DNA of 14,263 nucleotides, taken from contig CAAFUL010000112.1 of assembly GCA_900766185.1 (NCBI GenBank), positions 1 to 14,263 of the forward strand, in the 5' to 3' direction. Within the stretch, counting starts at the first letter, position 1. Every line of letters starts with the position of its first letter. The translations under genes were made by a program, and so were the position numbers. The notes under the pieces are model-generated. The model was not told where the DNA came from, did no database searches, and was given only the letters and a program-made list of their open reading frames with translations. This stretch comes from an uncultured Johnsonella sp. (GTDB lineage Bacteria > Bacillota > Clostridia > Lachnospirales > Lachnospiraceae). Below are positions 1 through 6,445 of this stretch, piece by piece.

Positions 1-12
1 ACCTCCCCCTCA

Positions 13-179
13 GCCTACACCTTAGGCACATAAACCGTTAAACTATCTTGCCAAGGACAATCTGAGACCGCCGGTACTTGCTTTATCAAGCCGTCAGGCG
101 AAGATAAAGCTTAGTACCGCTGCGAGGTGAAGTTAGCGGGAGCGTGTCCAAGGCAAGATATGTTTGTAACGGTTTATGT
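13..179 (-). ncRNA. Large structured inverted-repeat element, candidate leader RNA or small RNA
   Basis: A nested set of stems is visible. A small hairpin pairs 13-17 with 23-27. P1 pairs 28-40 with 167-179 (13 bp, perfect). P2 pairs 44-52 with 152-160 (9 bp). A symmetric AA/AA internal loop follows, then P3 pairs 55-59 with 145-149. Inside, 72-78 pairs with 113-119 and 80-87 with 103-110, under a loop with a GCC/GGC mini-stem (90-92, 97-99). CCGCT (117-121) can instead pair with AGCGG (135-139), so two folds compete. The element lies 13 bases past the stop of the minus-strand NSS gene. No T-tract follows on either strand. On the minus strand the last bases (10-1) read AGGGGGAGGT, which resembles a ribosome binding site for a gene beyond the edge. 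That favours a cis-acting leader, but strand and function are inferred. I could not match it to a riboswitch, 6S, SRP or tmRNA consensus. Confidence 0.45.
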
Positions 180-192
180 GATAGACAAACCA

Positions 193-1563
193 TTATTTAT
201 TAAAGAAACTATAAAGCCCCAACAAAAATATGCAAAGTATCATAAAGGGAAGTATATAGGTCATGTAAAATCTCATGTAATCTTTAACCTTTATACCGTC
301 TCCCTTGTTAGCCTCCGTTTTAAACTTTTCAAATCCCCAACCATATTTACTTACACAGAATATAGTATAAACCAAAGCCCCCAAAGGAAGCAAGATGTTA
401 CTTACTATAAAATCTTCAAAATCAAGTATACCTGAGTCTGCCCCAAGCGGCTGTATATTACTCCAAACATTAAATCCCAAAACGCAAGGCATTGACAGCA
501 GCAGTATAAGTATACAATTTATCACACAGGCTTTAGCTCTGCTGATATGGAATAAGTCTCTGGTACAGGATATAATATTTTCAAATACCGCAAGTACTGT
601 AGATATCGCTGCAAATGACATAAACACAAAGAACAAACTTCCCCACAATCTTCCAAGCGGCATGTGATTAAATATATTAGGCAGGGTTATAAATATAAGG
701 CTAGGACCGCTGTCGGGCTGCACATTGTATGCAAAGCAAGCCGGAAATATTATAAGTCCTGATGCAAAGGCAACAAAAGTATCAAGGAAGGCAACATTTA
801 CCGCTTCTCCCATAAGAGATTGATTATTGCCTATGTAGCTTCCGAATATCGCCATAGCGCCTATACCGAGACTCAAAGTAAAGAACGCCTGATTCATAGC
901 CGCAACGACTACATTAAACACACCGGACTTTTGCATCTTGGCAAAATCCGGAATCAGATAAAACTTAAGTCCTTCTTTTGCTCCGGGTAAGAATACGCTG
1001 TTTACAGCAAGTACAAGCATGATTACAAGCAAGGCTATCATCATCACTTTGGTGATTTTTTCCAAACCGTTTTGAAGACCTATTGCACAGACCGCAAAAC
1101 TTGCAATAACTACCACAGCCATGTAAACAGTCATCTCAAGAGGTGAGGCAAGCATTTGTGAAAAGAGTTCCCCTACCTGCTTAGGGTTGGCACCTTCAAA
1201 CTTGCCTATAGCCATATCCACAAAATACCTGAGCATCCAACCTGCTACCGTAGTATAGAACATCATAAGTATATAATTTCCTGCCATTGCCACATAACCA
1301 TGTATATGCCAACTTGTTTTATTAGGCTCCAAGGCTTGATAAAGCCTTACCGGACTTTTTCTGCTTGCCCTTCCCATAGAAAACTCCATGGTAAGCACCG
1401 GTACACCAAGTACCAATAAAAAGAACAGATATACAAGTACAAAGGCACCTCCGCCGTATTGCCCTGTAATATACGGAAACTTCCATACATTTCCTATTCC
1501 TATTGCACAGCCTGCACTAAGCAGTATAAATCCCAGTCTGCTTCCTAAACGCTCTCTAGCCAT
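193..1563 (-). CDS. Sodium-dependent NSS-family (SNF) transporter
   Basis: Predicted inner-membrane Na+ symporter of the neurotransmitter:sodium symporter family, which usually carries amino acids or related amines. The 456 residues are hydrophobic throughout and match the shorter, about 11-helix, bacterial NSS branch. The N-terminal segment (residues 7-41) carries the family signature in the unwound first helix, including GIGNVWKFPY (residues 22-31); N25 corresponds to the LeuT Na1-site asparagine. A YTTVAGWML segment sits where the third helix contributes to the LeuT substrate pocket. The ATG is supported by AAAGGGG a few bases upstream. The gene starts 39 bases after the prfC stop on the same strand, so it is probably the last gene of a coaBC-prfC-NSS transcript. 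Substrate is unknown; cysteine or another amino acid would fit the CoA context, but nothing in the sequence proves it. Confidence 0.93.
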   Translation of the reverse strand: MARERLGSRLGFILLSAGCAIGIGNVWKFPYITGQYGGGAFVLVYLFFLLVLGVPVLTMEFSMGRASRKSPVRLYQALEPNKTSWHIHGYVAMAGNYILMMFYTTVAGWMLRYFVDMAIGKFEGANPKQVGELFSQMLASPLEMTVYMAVVVIASFAVCAIGLQNGLEKITKVMMIALLVIMLVLAVNSVFLPGAKEGLKFYLIPDFAKMQKSGVFNVVVAAMNQAFFTLSLGIGAMAIFGSYIGNNQSLMGEAVNVAFLDTFVAFASGLIIFPACFAYNVQPDSGPSLIFITLPNIFNHMPLGRLWGSLFFVFMSFAAISTVLAVFENIISCTRDLFHISRAKACVINCILILLLSMPCVLGFNVWSNIQPLGADSGILDFEDFIVSNILLPLGALVYTIFCVSKYGWGFEKFKTEANKGDGIKVKDYMRFYMTYILPFMILCIFLLGLYSFFNK

Positions 1564-1602
1564 TTTTAACCCCTTTCAAAACTAAAACTCTAATACAGTA
1601 TG

Positions 1603-3189
1603 CTAATTTTTTGCAAAATCACTAAGCACAAGATCCGGATTTCTTTCCTCTACCATTCGTATACTCCATGGATTTACAAAGATAAGCAAAGGTCTGTCTT
1701 TTAAGTCCTTGATTTTTTTCATATCGCTTGTTCCCTGTAATTTATCAATATTGATTTCGCTATAATTATCGATCCATCTTATATGTTCGTATGGAAGTTT
1801 CTCCAACTTAACTTCTACATTATACTCATTTTCCAACCTGTAAGTTAAAACCTCAAATTGGAGCTGACCTACCACTCCGACTATGATTTCTTCCATACCT
1901 GTATTGAACTCTTGGAAAATCTGTATCGCACCCTCTTGGGCTATCTGATATATCCCCTTGATAAATTGCTTTCTTTTCATGGTATCCATCTGCCTTACTC
2001 TTGCAAAATGCTCCGGTGCGAAGGTAGGTATACCCTCAAACTCTATCTTATCCTTGGTTGAGAGTGTATCTCCTATGGCAAAGATCCCCGGATCGAAAAC
2101 TCCGATTATATCTCCGGCATAGGCTTTTTCAACTATCTTTCTTTCATCCGCCATCATCTGAGTTGACTGATTAATGCGAAGCTTTTTCTTAGCCTGTATA
2201 TGTATAACTTCCATTCCGGGAGTATATTCTCCCGAACAGATACGCATAAAGGCAATTCTATCCCTATGTGCCTTGTTCATATTTGCCTGTATCTTAAAAA
2301 CAAAGGCTGAGAAAAACTCATCCTTCATAGGGTCAACTTCCACATCCTTGCCGCTTCTTCCAAGCGGAGGACTGGTCATATCAAGGAAATGAGACAGGAA
2401 GGTTTCTACACCGAAGTTTGTAAGTGCAGAGCCGAAAAATACCGGAGAAAGCTTACCTTTATTTACTCTTTCCATATCCAGTTCATCACTTGCCCCATCT
2501 AAAAGCTCTATATCTTCTAAAAGCTTGGAATAAAGTATCTCTCCTATATCGTCTTTTGCCGCCTTATCATCAAAGGAGATTATATGACTGTCAACTTCCT
2601 TCATTCCGGCATGGCCTGCACTGTAGCTGTGTATCTTTTTGCTTGCCCTGTCATATACTCCCTTAAACTCCTTACCACAGCCTATAGGCCAGTTTATAGG
2701 GCAGGTTCCTATACCGAGCACTTCCTCTATATCGTCAATCAGTTCAAAAGGATCTTTTGCCTCTCTGTCAAGCTTATTAATAAAGGTAAATATAGGTATA
2801 TTCCTCATAACACAAACCTTAAAAAGCTTCTTGGTCTGTGCCTCTACACCCTTGCTTGCATCTATTACCATTACTGCCGAGTCGGCTGCCATAAGTGTTC
2901 TGTAGGTATCTTCCGAGAAGTCCTGATGCCCCGGAGTATCAAGTATATTTATACAAAAATCATTATAATTAAACTGCATTACAGATGAAGATACGGATAT
3001 TCCTCTTTCCTTTTCTATATCCATCCAGTCACTGACAGCATACTTTGCAGTCTTTCTACCCTTTACGCTTCCGGCAAGGTTAATAGCACCTCCATACAGC
3101 AAAAACTTCTCGGTAAGAGTAGTTTTACCGGCATCCGGATGGCTTATAATTGCAAAAGTACGCCTTTTTTTTATCTCATCAAAATTCAA
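1603..3189 (-). CDS. prfC: Peptide chain release factor 3 (RF3)
   Basis: Cytoplasmic translational GTPase that removes RF1/RF2 from the ribosome after peptide release and takes part in post-peptidyl-transfer quality control. At 528 residues it has the normal RF3 length. The G domain shows G1 SHPDAGKTT (16-24), G2 around ERGISVSSS (62-69), G3 DTPGHQDF (84-91) and G4 NKLD (138-141). The SDWMDIEKERGISV segment is typical of RF3 rather than EF-G or TypA. The start is read as TTG: GGAGG at 3201-3197 lies 7 bases upstream, and the only nearby ATG (3194) is 2 bases from that site and meets TGA after one codon. It lies 27 bases downstream of coaBC and 39 bases upstream of the transporter gene, consistent with an operon. 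Confidence 0.97.
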   Translation of the reverse strand: MNFDEIKKRRTFAIISHPDAGKTTLTEKFLLYGGAINLAGSVKGRKTAKYAVSDWMDIEKERGISVSSSVMQFNYNDFCINILDTPGHQDFSEDTYRTLMAADSAVMVIDASKGVEAQTKKLFKVCVMRNIPIFTFINKLDREAKDPFELIDDIEEVLGIGTCPINWPIGCGKEFKGVYDRASKKIHSYSAGHAGMKEVDSHIISFDDKAAKDDIGEILYSKLLEDIELLDGASDELDMERVNKGKLSPVFFGSALTNFGVETFLSHFLDMTSPPLGRSGKDVEVDPMKDEFFSAFVFKIQANMNKAHRDRIAFMRICSGEYTPGMEVIHIQAKKKLRINQSTQMMADERKIVEKAYAGDIIGVFDPGIFAIGDTLSTKDKIEFEGIPTFAPEHFARVRQMDTMKRKQFIKGIYQIAQEGAIQIFQEFNTGMEEIIVGVVGQLQFEVLTYRLENEYNVEVKLEKLPYEHIRWIDNYSEINIDKLQGTSDMKKIKDLKDRPLLIFVNPWSIRMVEERNPDLVLSDFAKN

Positions 3190-3201
3190 CTCATTGCCTC
3201 C
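3186..3201 (-). promoter_or_regulatory. prfC ribosome binding site with an ATG-AGT-TGA mini-ORF overlapping the TTG start
   Basis: Read on the minus strand, GGAGG (3201-3197) is followed by CA and then ATG AGT TGA (3194-3186). The prfC TTG codon (3189-3187) shares bases with the TGA in another frame. GGAGG is 7 bases from TTG and only 2 from ATG, so TTG is the better start. The overlap is plain in the sequence; any role in translation control is speculation. Confidence 0.5.
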
Positions 3202-3216
3202 TAAAAATATTACTTA

Positions 3217-4419
3217 TTATTGCTTTTTTTCACTATATTTAATGATTTCATCCAAAATCTTATGAGCTACTTTCTTCTTGGATAAAACTTCGGTTTGTAT
3301 AATATCCTCTTTTGTTATAATACTAACCTTGTTGGTATCCTTAGCAAAACCTGCCCCCTCTTCCTTTAAGTTGTTGGCAACTATCATATCCAAGTTCTTT
3401 TTTTCCAGTTTAAGCTTTGAATTCTCTATTAAATTGCTTGTTTCCATTGAAAAACCGCATAAGAATTGATTATCTTTTTTATTCTCTCCAAGATATTCTA
3501 GTATATCGATAGTTCTTTCAAGTCTTATACTAAGCTCTCCATCAGATTTTTTCATTTTTTCATCAGCTACATCATAAGGTCTGTAATCCGCCACTGCTGC
3601 CGATTTGATTATAATATCCGAATCACTTGCAAACTCTTTCACAGCCTCATACATATCCTGCGCCGATACCACATCCACTATATCAACAAACTCGGGTCTT
3701 TTTAGTGCTGTTTTACCAAGTATCAGTCTTACCTTAGCTCCTCTGTAGGCTGCCGCCTTGGCAAGCTCTATACCCATCTTGCCGCTGGAATGATTGCTTA
3801 TAAAGCGTACCGGATCTATTTTCTCTATAGTAGGACCTGCGGTAACAAGTACATTTTTACCTGCCAAGTCCTTCTCATAAGCTATATTCTTTACTATATG
3901 ATCAAATAACACTTCTATGTCCGCAAGCTTACCCTTTCCCACATCTCCACAGGCAAGCCTTCCGCTTGCAGCTTCTATTATCTCATATCCGTAAGAGCTT
4001 AGTTTTTCCAAATTATTTCTAACCGTTATATGTTCATACATATTTGTATTCATAGCCGGAGCTACGAGTATAGGACATTTTGCTGCCAAAACGGTAGTTG
4101 TAAGCATATCATCTGCAATACCTGCACTTAACTTTGCAATAATATTGGCAGTTGCCGGAGCTATAAGTATCAAGTCGGCTTTTTTAGCAAGGGAAATATG
4201 CTCCACTTCAAAGGTAAAACCTCTATCAAAGGTGTCAACTATACATTTATTGCCGCTAAGCACCTCAAAAGTGGTCGGTGTTATGAAATTAGTTGCATTC
4301 TTTGTCATAATAACATGAACTTCTACTCCATGTTTTACCAGATCACTTACCAGATTTGCCGTCTTATATGCCGCTATACCGCCACTTACTCCTATAACTA
4401 CACATTTTGACCTTAACAT
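3217..4419 (-). CDS. coaBC: Bifunctional phosphopantothenoylcysteine decarboxylase / phosphopantothenate-cysteine ligase
   Basis: Two consecutive steps of coenzyme A synthesis: the CoaB half joins cysteine to 4'-phosphopantothenate using CTP, and the flavin-dependent CoaC half decarboxylates the product to 4'-phosphopantetheine. The N-terminal HFCD flavoprotein half shows SGGIAAYK, EHISLAKKAD with the active-site His, PAMNTNM, and GRLACGDVGKGK with the active-site Cys. The C-terminal half shows VTAGPTIEKIDPVRFISN, the NHSSGKMG dimer/CTP segment and KSAAVADYRP, followed by a lysine-rich KMKK. I start it at the ATG at 4419 (400 residues) because GGAGG sits 5 bases upstream; a GTG 18 bases earlier would put that site inside the gene. 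It is the first gene of the coaBC-prfC-NSS set and divergent from coaX, another CoA pathway gene. Confidence 0.97.
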   Translation of the reverse strand: MLRSKCVVIGVSGGIAAYKTANLVSDLVKHGVEVHVIMTKNATNFITPTTFEVLSGNKCIVDTFDRGFTFEVEHISLAKKADLILIAPATANIIAKLSAGIADDMLTTTVLAAKCPILVAPAMNTNMYEHITVRNNLEKLSSYGYEIIEAASGRLACGDVGKGKLADIEVLFDHIVKNIAYEKDLAGKNVLVTAGPTIEKIDPVRFISNHSSGKMGIELAKAAAYRGAKVRLILGKTALKRPEFVDIVDVVSAQDMYEAVKEFASDSDIIIKSAAVADYRPYDVADEKMKKSDGELSIRLERTIDILEYLGENKKDNQFLCGFSMETSNLIENSKLKLEKKNLDMIVANNLKEEGAGFAKDTNKVSIITKEDIIQTEVLSKKKVAHKILDEIIKYSEKKQ

Positions 4420-4451
4420 ATTAACCTCCATTGTCACAAGAGCCGATCTGT

Positions 4452-4484
4452 GATAAACTGATAAATTATATTTATCGGTTTATC
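4452..4484 (-). promoter_or_regulatory. Long hairpin/palindrome in the coaBC leader
   Basis: GATAAACTGATAAA (4452-4465) and TTTATCGGTTTATC (4471-4484) are inverted copies with one difference, separated by TTATA. On the minus strand this gives a 14-bp stem (13 pairs plus one wobble or mismatch) with a 5-base loop. Each arm also contains two GATAAA/TTTATC half-units. It falls between the proposed coaBC promoter and its ribosome binding site, with no T-tract, so an operator or mRNA-stability hairpin fits better than a terminator. Confidence 0.6.
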
Positions 4485-4503
4485 AGCTTGCATTAACCGA
4501 TTA

Positions 4504-4532
4504 AGTTTATCATACTGAAACTAAGTAGGCAA
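4504..4532 (-). promoter_or_regulatory. Candidate promoter for coaBC-prfC-NSS
   Basis: On the minus strand TTGCCT (4532-4527) is followed after 17 bases by TAAACT (4509-4504), with TG one base before the -10 (extended -10). A start near 4497 would give a leader of about 78 bases containing the 4452-4484 hairpin. An 8-bp inverted repeat, CAGCTTGC (4484-4491) and GCAAGCTG (4529-4536), brackets the promoter. Read by eye, not tested. Confidence 0.4.
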
Positions 4533-4536
4533 GCTG

Positions 4537-4842
4537 TTATTCCAAGCACTTATTTAATTTAAGAAGGGAAATGTTACAGTTTATAAAAGTCATGTAATTC
4601 ATCAAAACAGCTCAGGTGTAAGGTCTCACTTACATTTAATTAATTTCGGCAACAGTAGGGTAAATCAAAACTCTTTTTTATACTATTGCACTGAAATATT
4701 GATATTTAATATATCTGCTATATCTCCATCATAATAAGAGAGGTTAAGAGCATAGCCGAATTTAAAATGAATATTTATGTGTCTAAGCACTATTTTGACG
4801 AAGATGAATGATCAATATTAACTGTAGTCGGGTAATAAAACA
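4537..4842. other. Upstream region of coaX, mostly unassigned
   Basis: This is the rest of the 423-base gap between the divergent coaBC and coaX starts. It contains a short hairpin, TGTAAG (4617-4622) with CTTACA (4629-4634). A possible coaX promoter is TTGACG (4795-4800) with weak -10 candidates (TATTAA or TTAACT) 15-17 bases on. A 14-codon ORF at 4768-4812 has no visible ribosome binding site. I see no riboswitch, tRNA or longer gene here. Confidence 0.3.
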
Positions 4843-5619
4843 ATGATACTTGCAATAGATATGGGAAATTCCAATATAGTAATAGGAGGCATAGATAAAA
4901 GTAAAATCTATTTTTTAGAAAGGGTTACTACCACACTTAATAAAACCGATCTTGAATATGCCGTTAATATCAAAAATATACTTGATATACATGGCATAGA
5001 CAGCTCTCTTATCGAGGGTGCCATACTCTCAAGTGTAGTACCTCCGCTTAATAAGGCTATTATTTCGGCGGTTAAAAAAGCGGTCAAGCTTGACTGTATG
5101 CTTGTAAATCCCAATATGAAAACCGGTATTGATCTGCTTATGGACTCACCTTCGTCCGTAGGGTCCGATCTTATAGTAGACTCCGTTGCGGCAGTGCATG
5201 AGTATAAGCTTCCTTTGGCAGTTATAGATATGGGTACCGCAACAACTATATTTGTAGTCGATGAAGAAAAGAACTTTATAGGCGGTATAATACATCCGGG
5301 AATCAGAGTTTCTTTGGAGTCTTTAAGCAGAAATACCGCTCAGCTTCCTGCCATAGACCTTGATGCTCCAAGCAATATTATTTCCAAAAATACCATAGAC
5401 AGCATGAAGAACGGTATACTCTACGGTCATGCCGGCATGATAGATCGCTGTATTGATAAAATGGAAGAAGAAATAGGTAAAAACCTTACAGTTATAGCTA
5501 CCGGCGGTTTTTCCTCTTATTTGAAACCTCTGTGCAGGCATGAGCTTATACTTGATGATAACCTTTTATTAAAGGGGCTTAGAATTTTGTACGAGTTAAA
5601 TAAAAACGGCAGCCTATAA
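4843..5619 (+). CDS. coaX: Type III pantothenate kinase
   Basis: First committed step of coenzyme A synthesis: ATP-dependent phosphorylation of pantothenate to 4'-phosphopantothenate in the cytoplasm, by the ASKHA-fold enzyme class that is generally insensitive to CoA feedback. The 258 residues are the normal length. Motifs are DMGNSN (6-11, phosphate loop), VVPPLN (65-70), GSDLIVD (107-113, with D109 as the expected catalytic Asp), DMGTATT (129-135) and GGIIHPG (147-153). The ATG at 4843 matches the family N-terminus, but its ribosome binding site is poor (only a GGG about 10 bases upstream), which suggests modest expression. It is divergent from coaBC, so the product of this kinase feeds directly into the neighbouring enzyme. 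The stop codon lies inside a terminator hairpin. Confidence 0.96.
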   Translation: MILAIDMGNSNIVIGGIDKSKIYFLERVTTTLNKTDLEYAVNIKNILDIHGIDSSLIEGAILSSVVPPLNKAIISAVKKAVKLDCMLVNPNMKTGIDLLMDSPSSVGSDLIVDSVAAVHEYKLPLAVIDMGTATTIFVVDEEKNFIGGIIHPGIRVSLESLSRNTAQLPAIDLDAPSNIISKNTIDSMKNGILYGHAGMIDRCIDKMEEEIGKNLTVIATGGFSSYLKPLCRHELILDDNLLLKGLRILYELNKNGSL

Positions 5620-5645
5620 CCGTACTTTGGCTGCCTGAAGTTTTT
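5602..5645 (-). terminator. Bidirectional intrinsic terminator between coaX and the minus-strand operon
   Basis: GGCAGCC (5608-5614) and GGCTGCC (5629-5635) form a 7-bp GC-rich stem with a 14-base loop. On the minus strand the stem is followed immediately by GTTTTTATTT, an ideal U-tract, so it should end transcripts coming from the DIP1984-like gene. On the plus strand TGAAG separates the stem from TTTTT, giving a weaker terminator for coaX. The flanking AAAAAC and GTTTTT can extend the stem. The 5' arm overlaps the last coaX codons and stop. Confidence 0.75.
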
Positions 5646-5811
5646 CCTGTAGCAATATTTAATGGGATTCGAACCCTTACAGGGTGCATTACATAGCCTT
5701 TAACATTTAACATTGACTAAAACCGCACCGAATCCGGCTTTCCAAAGCATAAACACTAAACATATACTTTAACTTAGACCGGTTAATTTAAGCCATTTAG
5801 GTTGCTACAGG
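5646..5811 (-). ncRNA. Structured inverted-repeat element in a 3' untranslated region
   Basis: The ends are a perfect 10-bp inverted repeat, CCTGTAGCAA (5646-5655) and TTGCTACAGG (5802-5811), with partly matching TTTTCC/GGAAAA flanks. Inside, GGATTCG (5665-5671) pairs with CGAATCC (5729-5735), stacked on GTGC (5684-5687) with GCAC (5725-5728), leaving 12 bases bulged on one side. A short GCTTT/AAAGC hairpin follows (5738-5749). Read on the minus strand it lies between the DIP1984-like stop (5824) and the terminator at 5602-5645, so it would be transcribed as a 3' untranslated region. The GGGTTCGAATCCC stretch resembles a tRNA T-arm, but no cloverleaf can be drawn. It could be a 3'-derived small RNA, an mRNA stabiliser or a decayed mobile repeat. 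Confidence 0.4.
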
Positions 5812-5823
5812 CGGAAAACTTAT

Positions 5824-6330
5824 TTAGATATCCACCTCTATCGTGGCGGTATTATTAATCAGATCTACTGCGGTTTGTGCCTTGCTAAGTTCTTCCACTA
5901 CGCTAAAATAGTCTTTTTCAGCTTCCTTCGGATCATAGTTTGTATACCTGTAGTCAATAATATTGCCTGCTCGATTGAACAAATTATCCCTGACCTTCTC
6001 CTGCCTGCTCATCAAGCCTTGCAACACTTCTTTTTTGGCAGACAGTTGAGGTATATAAATAAGAAGCTGATCAAGCGTCATAGCAAACTCCTCAACATTT
6101 GTACTTATATTAAATACATTTATGGCGTTTCTGAGCTTTCTTATCTTTTGGTCTATATCTTCAACAACCCTTCTTGTATCGTCATAACTATACTCAGGAC
6201 GAAGTTCCTCAAGGTTTTCAGTAGTTGCTGCAACAAAGGTTGAGTTCATTGCCTCCTTTTGAAGCAGATTGTCCTTTTCATAATTCAGTAACTTTATCTG
6301 CTTTGCCGCTTCTGAAATCGTATATTTCAT
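5824..6330 (-). CDS. DIP1984/DUF6847-like helical protein (septicolysin-type)
   Basis: A 168-residue, charged, almost wholly alpha-helical soluble protein with no signal peptide or membrane segment. The layout of an N-terminal helix, a middle KIRKLRNAINVFN-type segment, MTLDQLL, a helical hairpin with QEKVRDN, then an acidic C-terminal coiled coil (TNYDPKEAEKDY onward) resembles the DIP1984/DUF6847 family, sometimes labelled septicolysin. That assignment is from memory of the pattern. The family's biochemical role is not established, and the toxin-like name should not be taken as function. The ATG is preceded by GGGAG at a good distance. It lies 115 bases downstream of the DeoR gene on the same strand, with three tandem hairpins between, so it may be the last, separately tuned gene of the sugar operon or an independent unit. 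Confidence 0.65.
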   Translation of the reverse strand: MKYTISEAAKQIKLLNYEKDNLLQKEAMNSTFVAATTENLEELRPEYSYDDTRRVVEDIDQKIRKLRNAINVFNISTNVEEFAMTLDQLLIYIPQLSAKKEVLQGLMSRQEKVRDNLFNRAGNIIDYRYTNYDPKEAEKDYFSVVEELSKAQTAVDLINNTATIEVDI

Positions 6331-6360
6331 GCTTTTCTCCCTTCTATACTTTAATACATG

Positions 6361-6439
6361 ATTAATGCGGTTTAAGCATTAATACCTGATTAACACGGTT
6401 TAGGTGTTAATACTTGATTAATGCGGTTTAGGCATTAAG
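6361..6439 (-). repeat. Three tandem 28-bp hairpin repeats with compensatory stem changes
   Basis: The repeats start at 6361, 6389 and 6417. Each is an 8-bp inverted repeat around a 7-base loop: ATTAATGC-GGTTTAA-GCATTAAT, ATTAACAC-GGTTTAG-GTGTTAAT and ATTAATGC-GGTTTAG-GCATTAAG, separated by ACCTG and ACTTG. In the second copy both arms change together (TGC to CAC, GCA to GTG), so pairing is kept, while the loop stays nearly constant. The last pair of the third copy is lost. The array starts 6 bases past the DeoR stop in the transcript and ends 30 bases before the DIP1984-like ATG. No U-tract is present, so it is not an ordinary terminator. Confidence 0.85.
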
Positions 6440-6445
6440 ATAGCC

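Noticed and set aside
127..435. A 102-codon plus-strand ORF overlapping the left-edge element and the NSS gene
   Set aside because: It runs antisense to the 3' end of a clear transporter gene and through the structured element. It has no family motifs and no good ribosome binding site.
2584..2988. A 134-codon plus-strand ORF inside prfC
   Set aside because: It is a shadow of the release factor 3 gene, whose motifs lie in the minus-strand frame. Its cysteine- and tyrosine-rich composition has no domain pattern.
4768..4812. A 14-codon ORF upstream of coaX as a leader peptide
   Set aside because: It has no visible ribosome binding site, no run of regulatory codons and no terminator/antiterminator pair after it. 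Kept only as a minor note.
5655..5735. A tRNA gene on the minus strand, suggested by GGGTTCGAATCCC
   Set aside because: The T-loop-like stretch is present, but no matching D-arm, anticodon arm and acceptor can be drawn at normal spacing. The 7-bp GGATTCG/CGAATCC stem consumes the T-loop itself.
6361..6439. A CRISPR array
   Set aside because: The 28-bp units are contiguous with no unique spacers of normal length, and there are no cas genes nearby. They are tandem hairpins.
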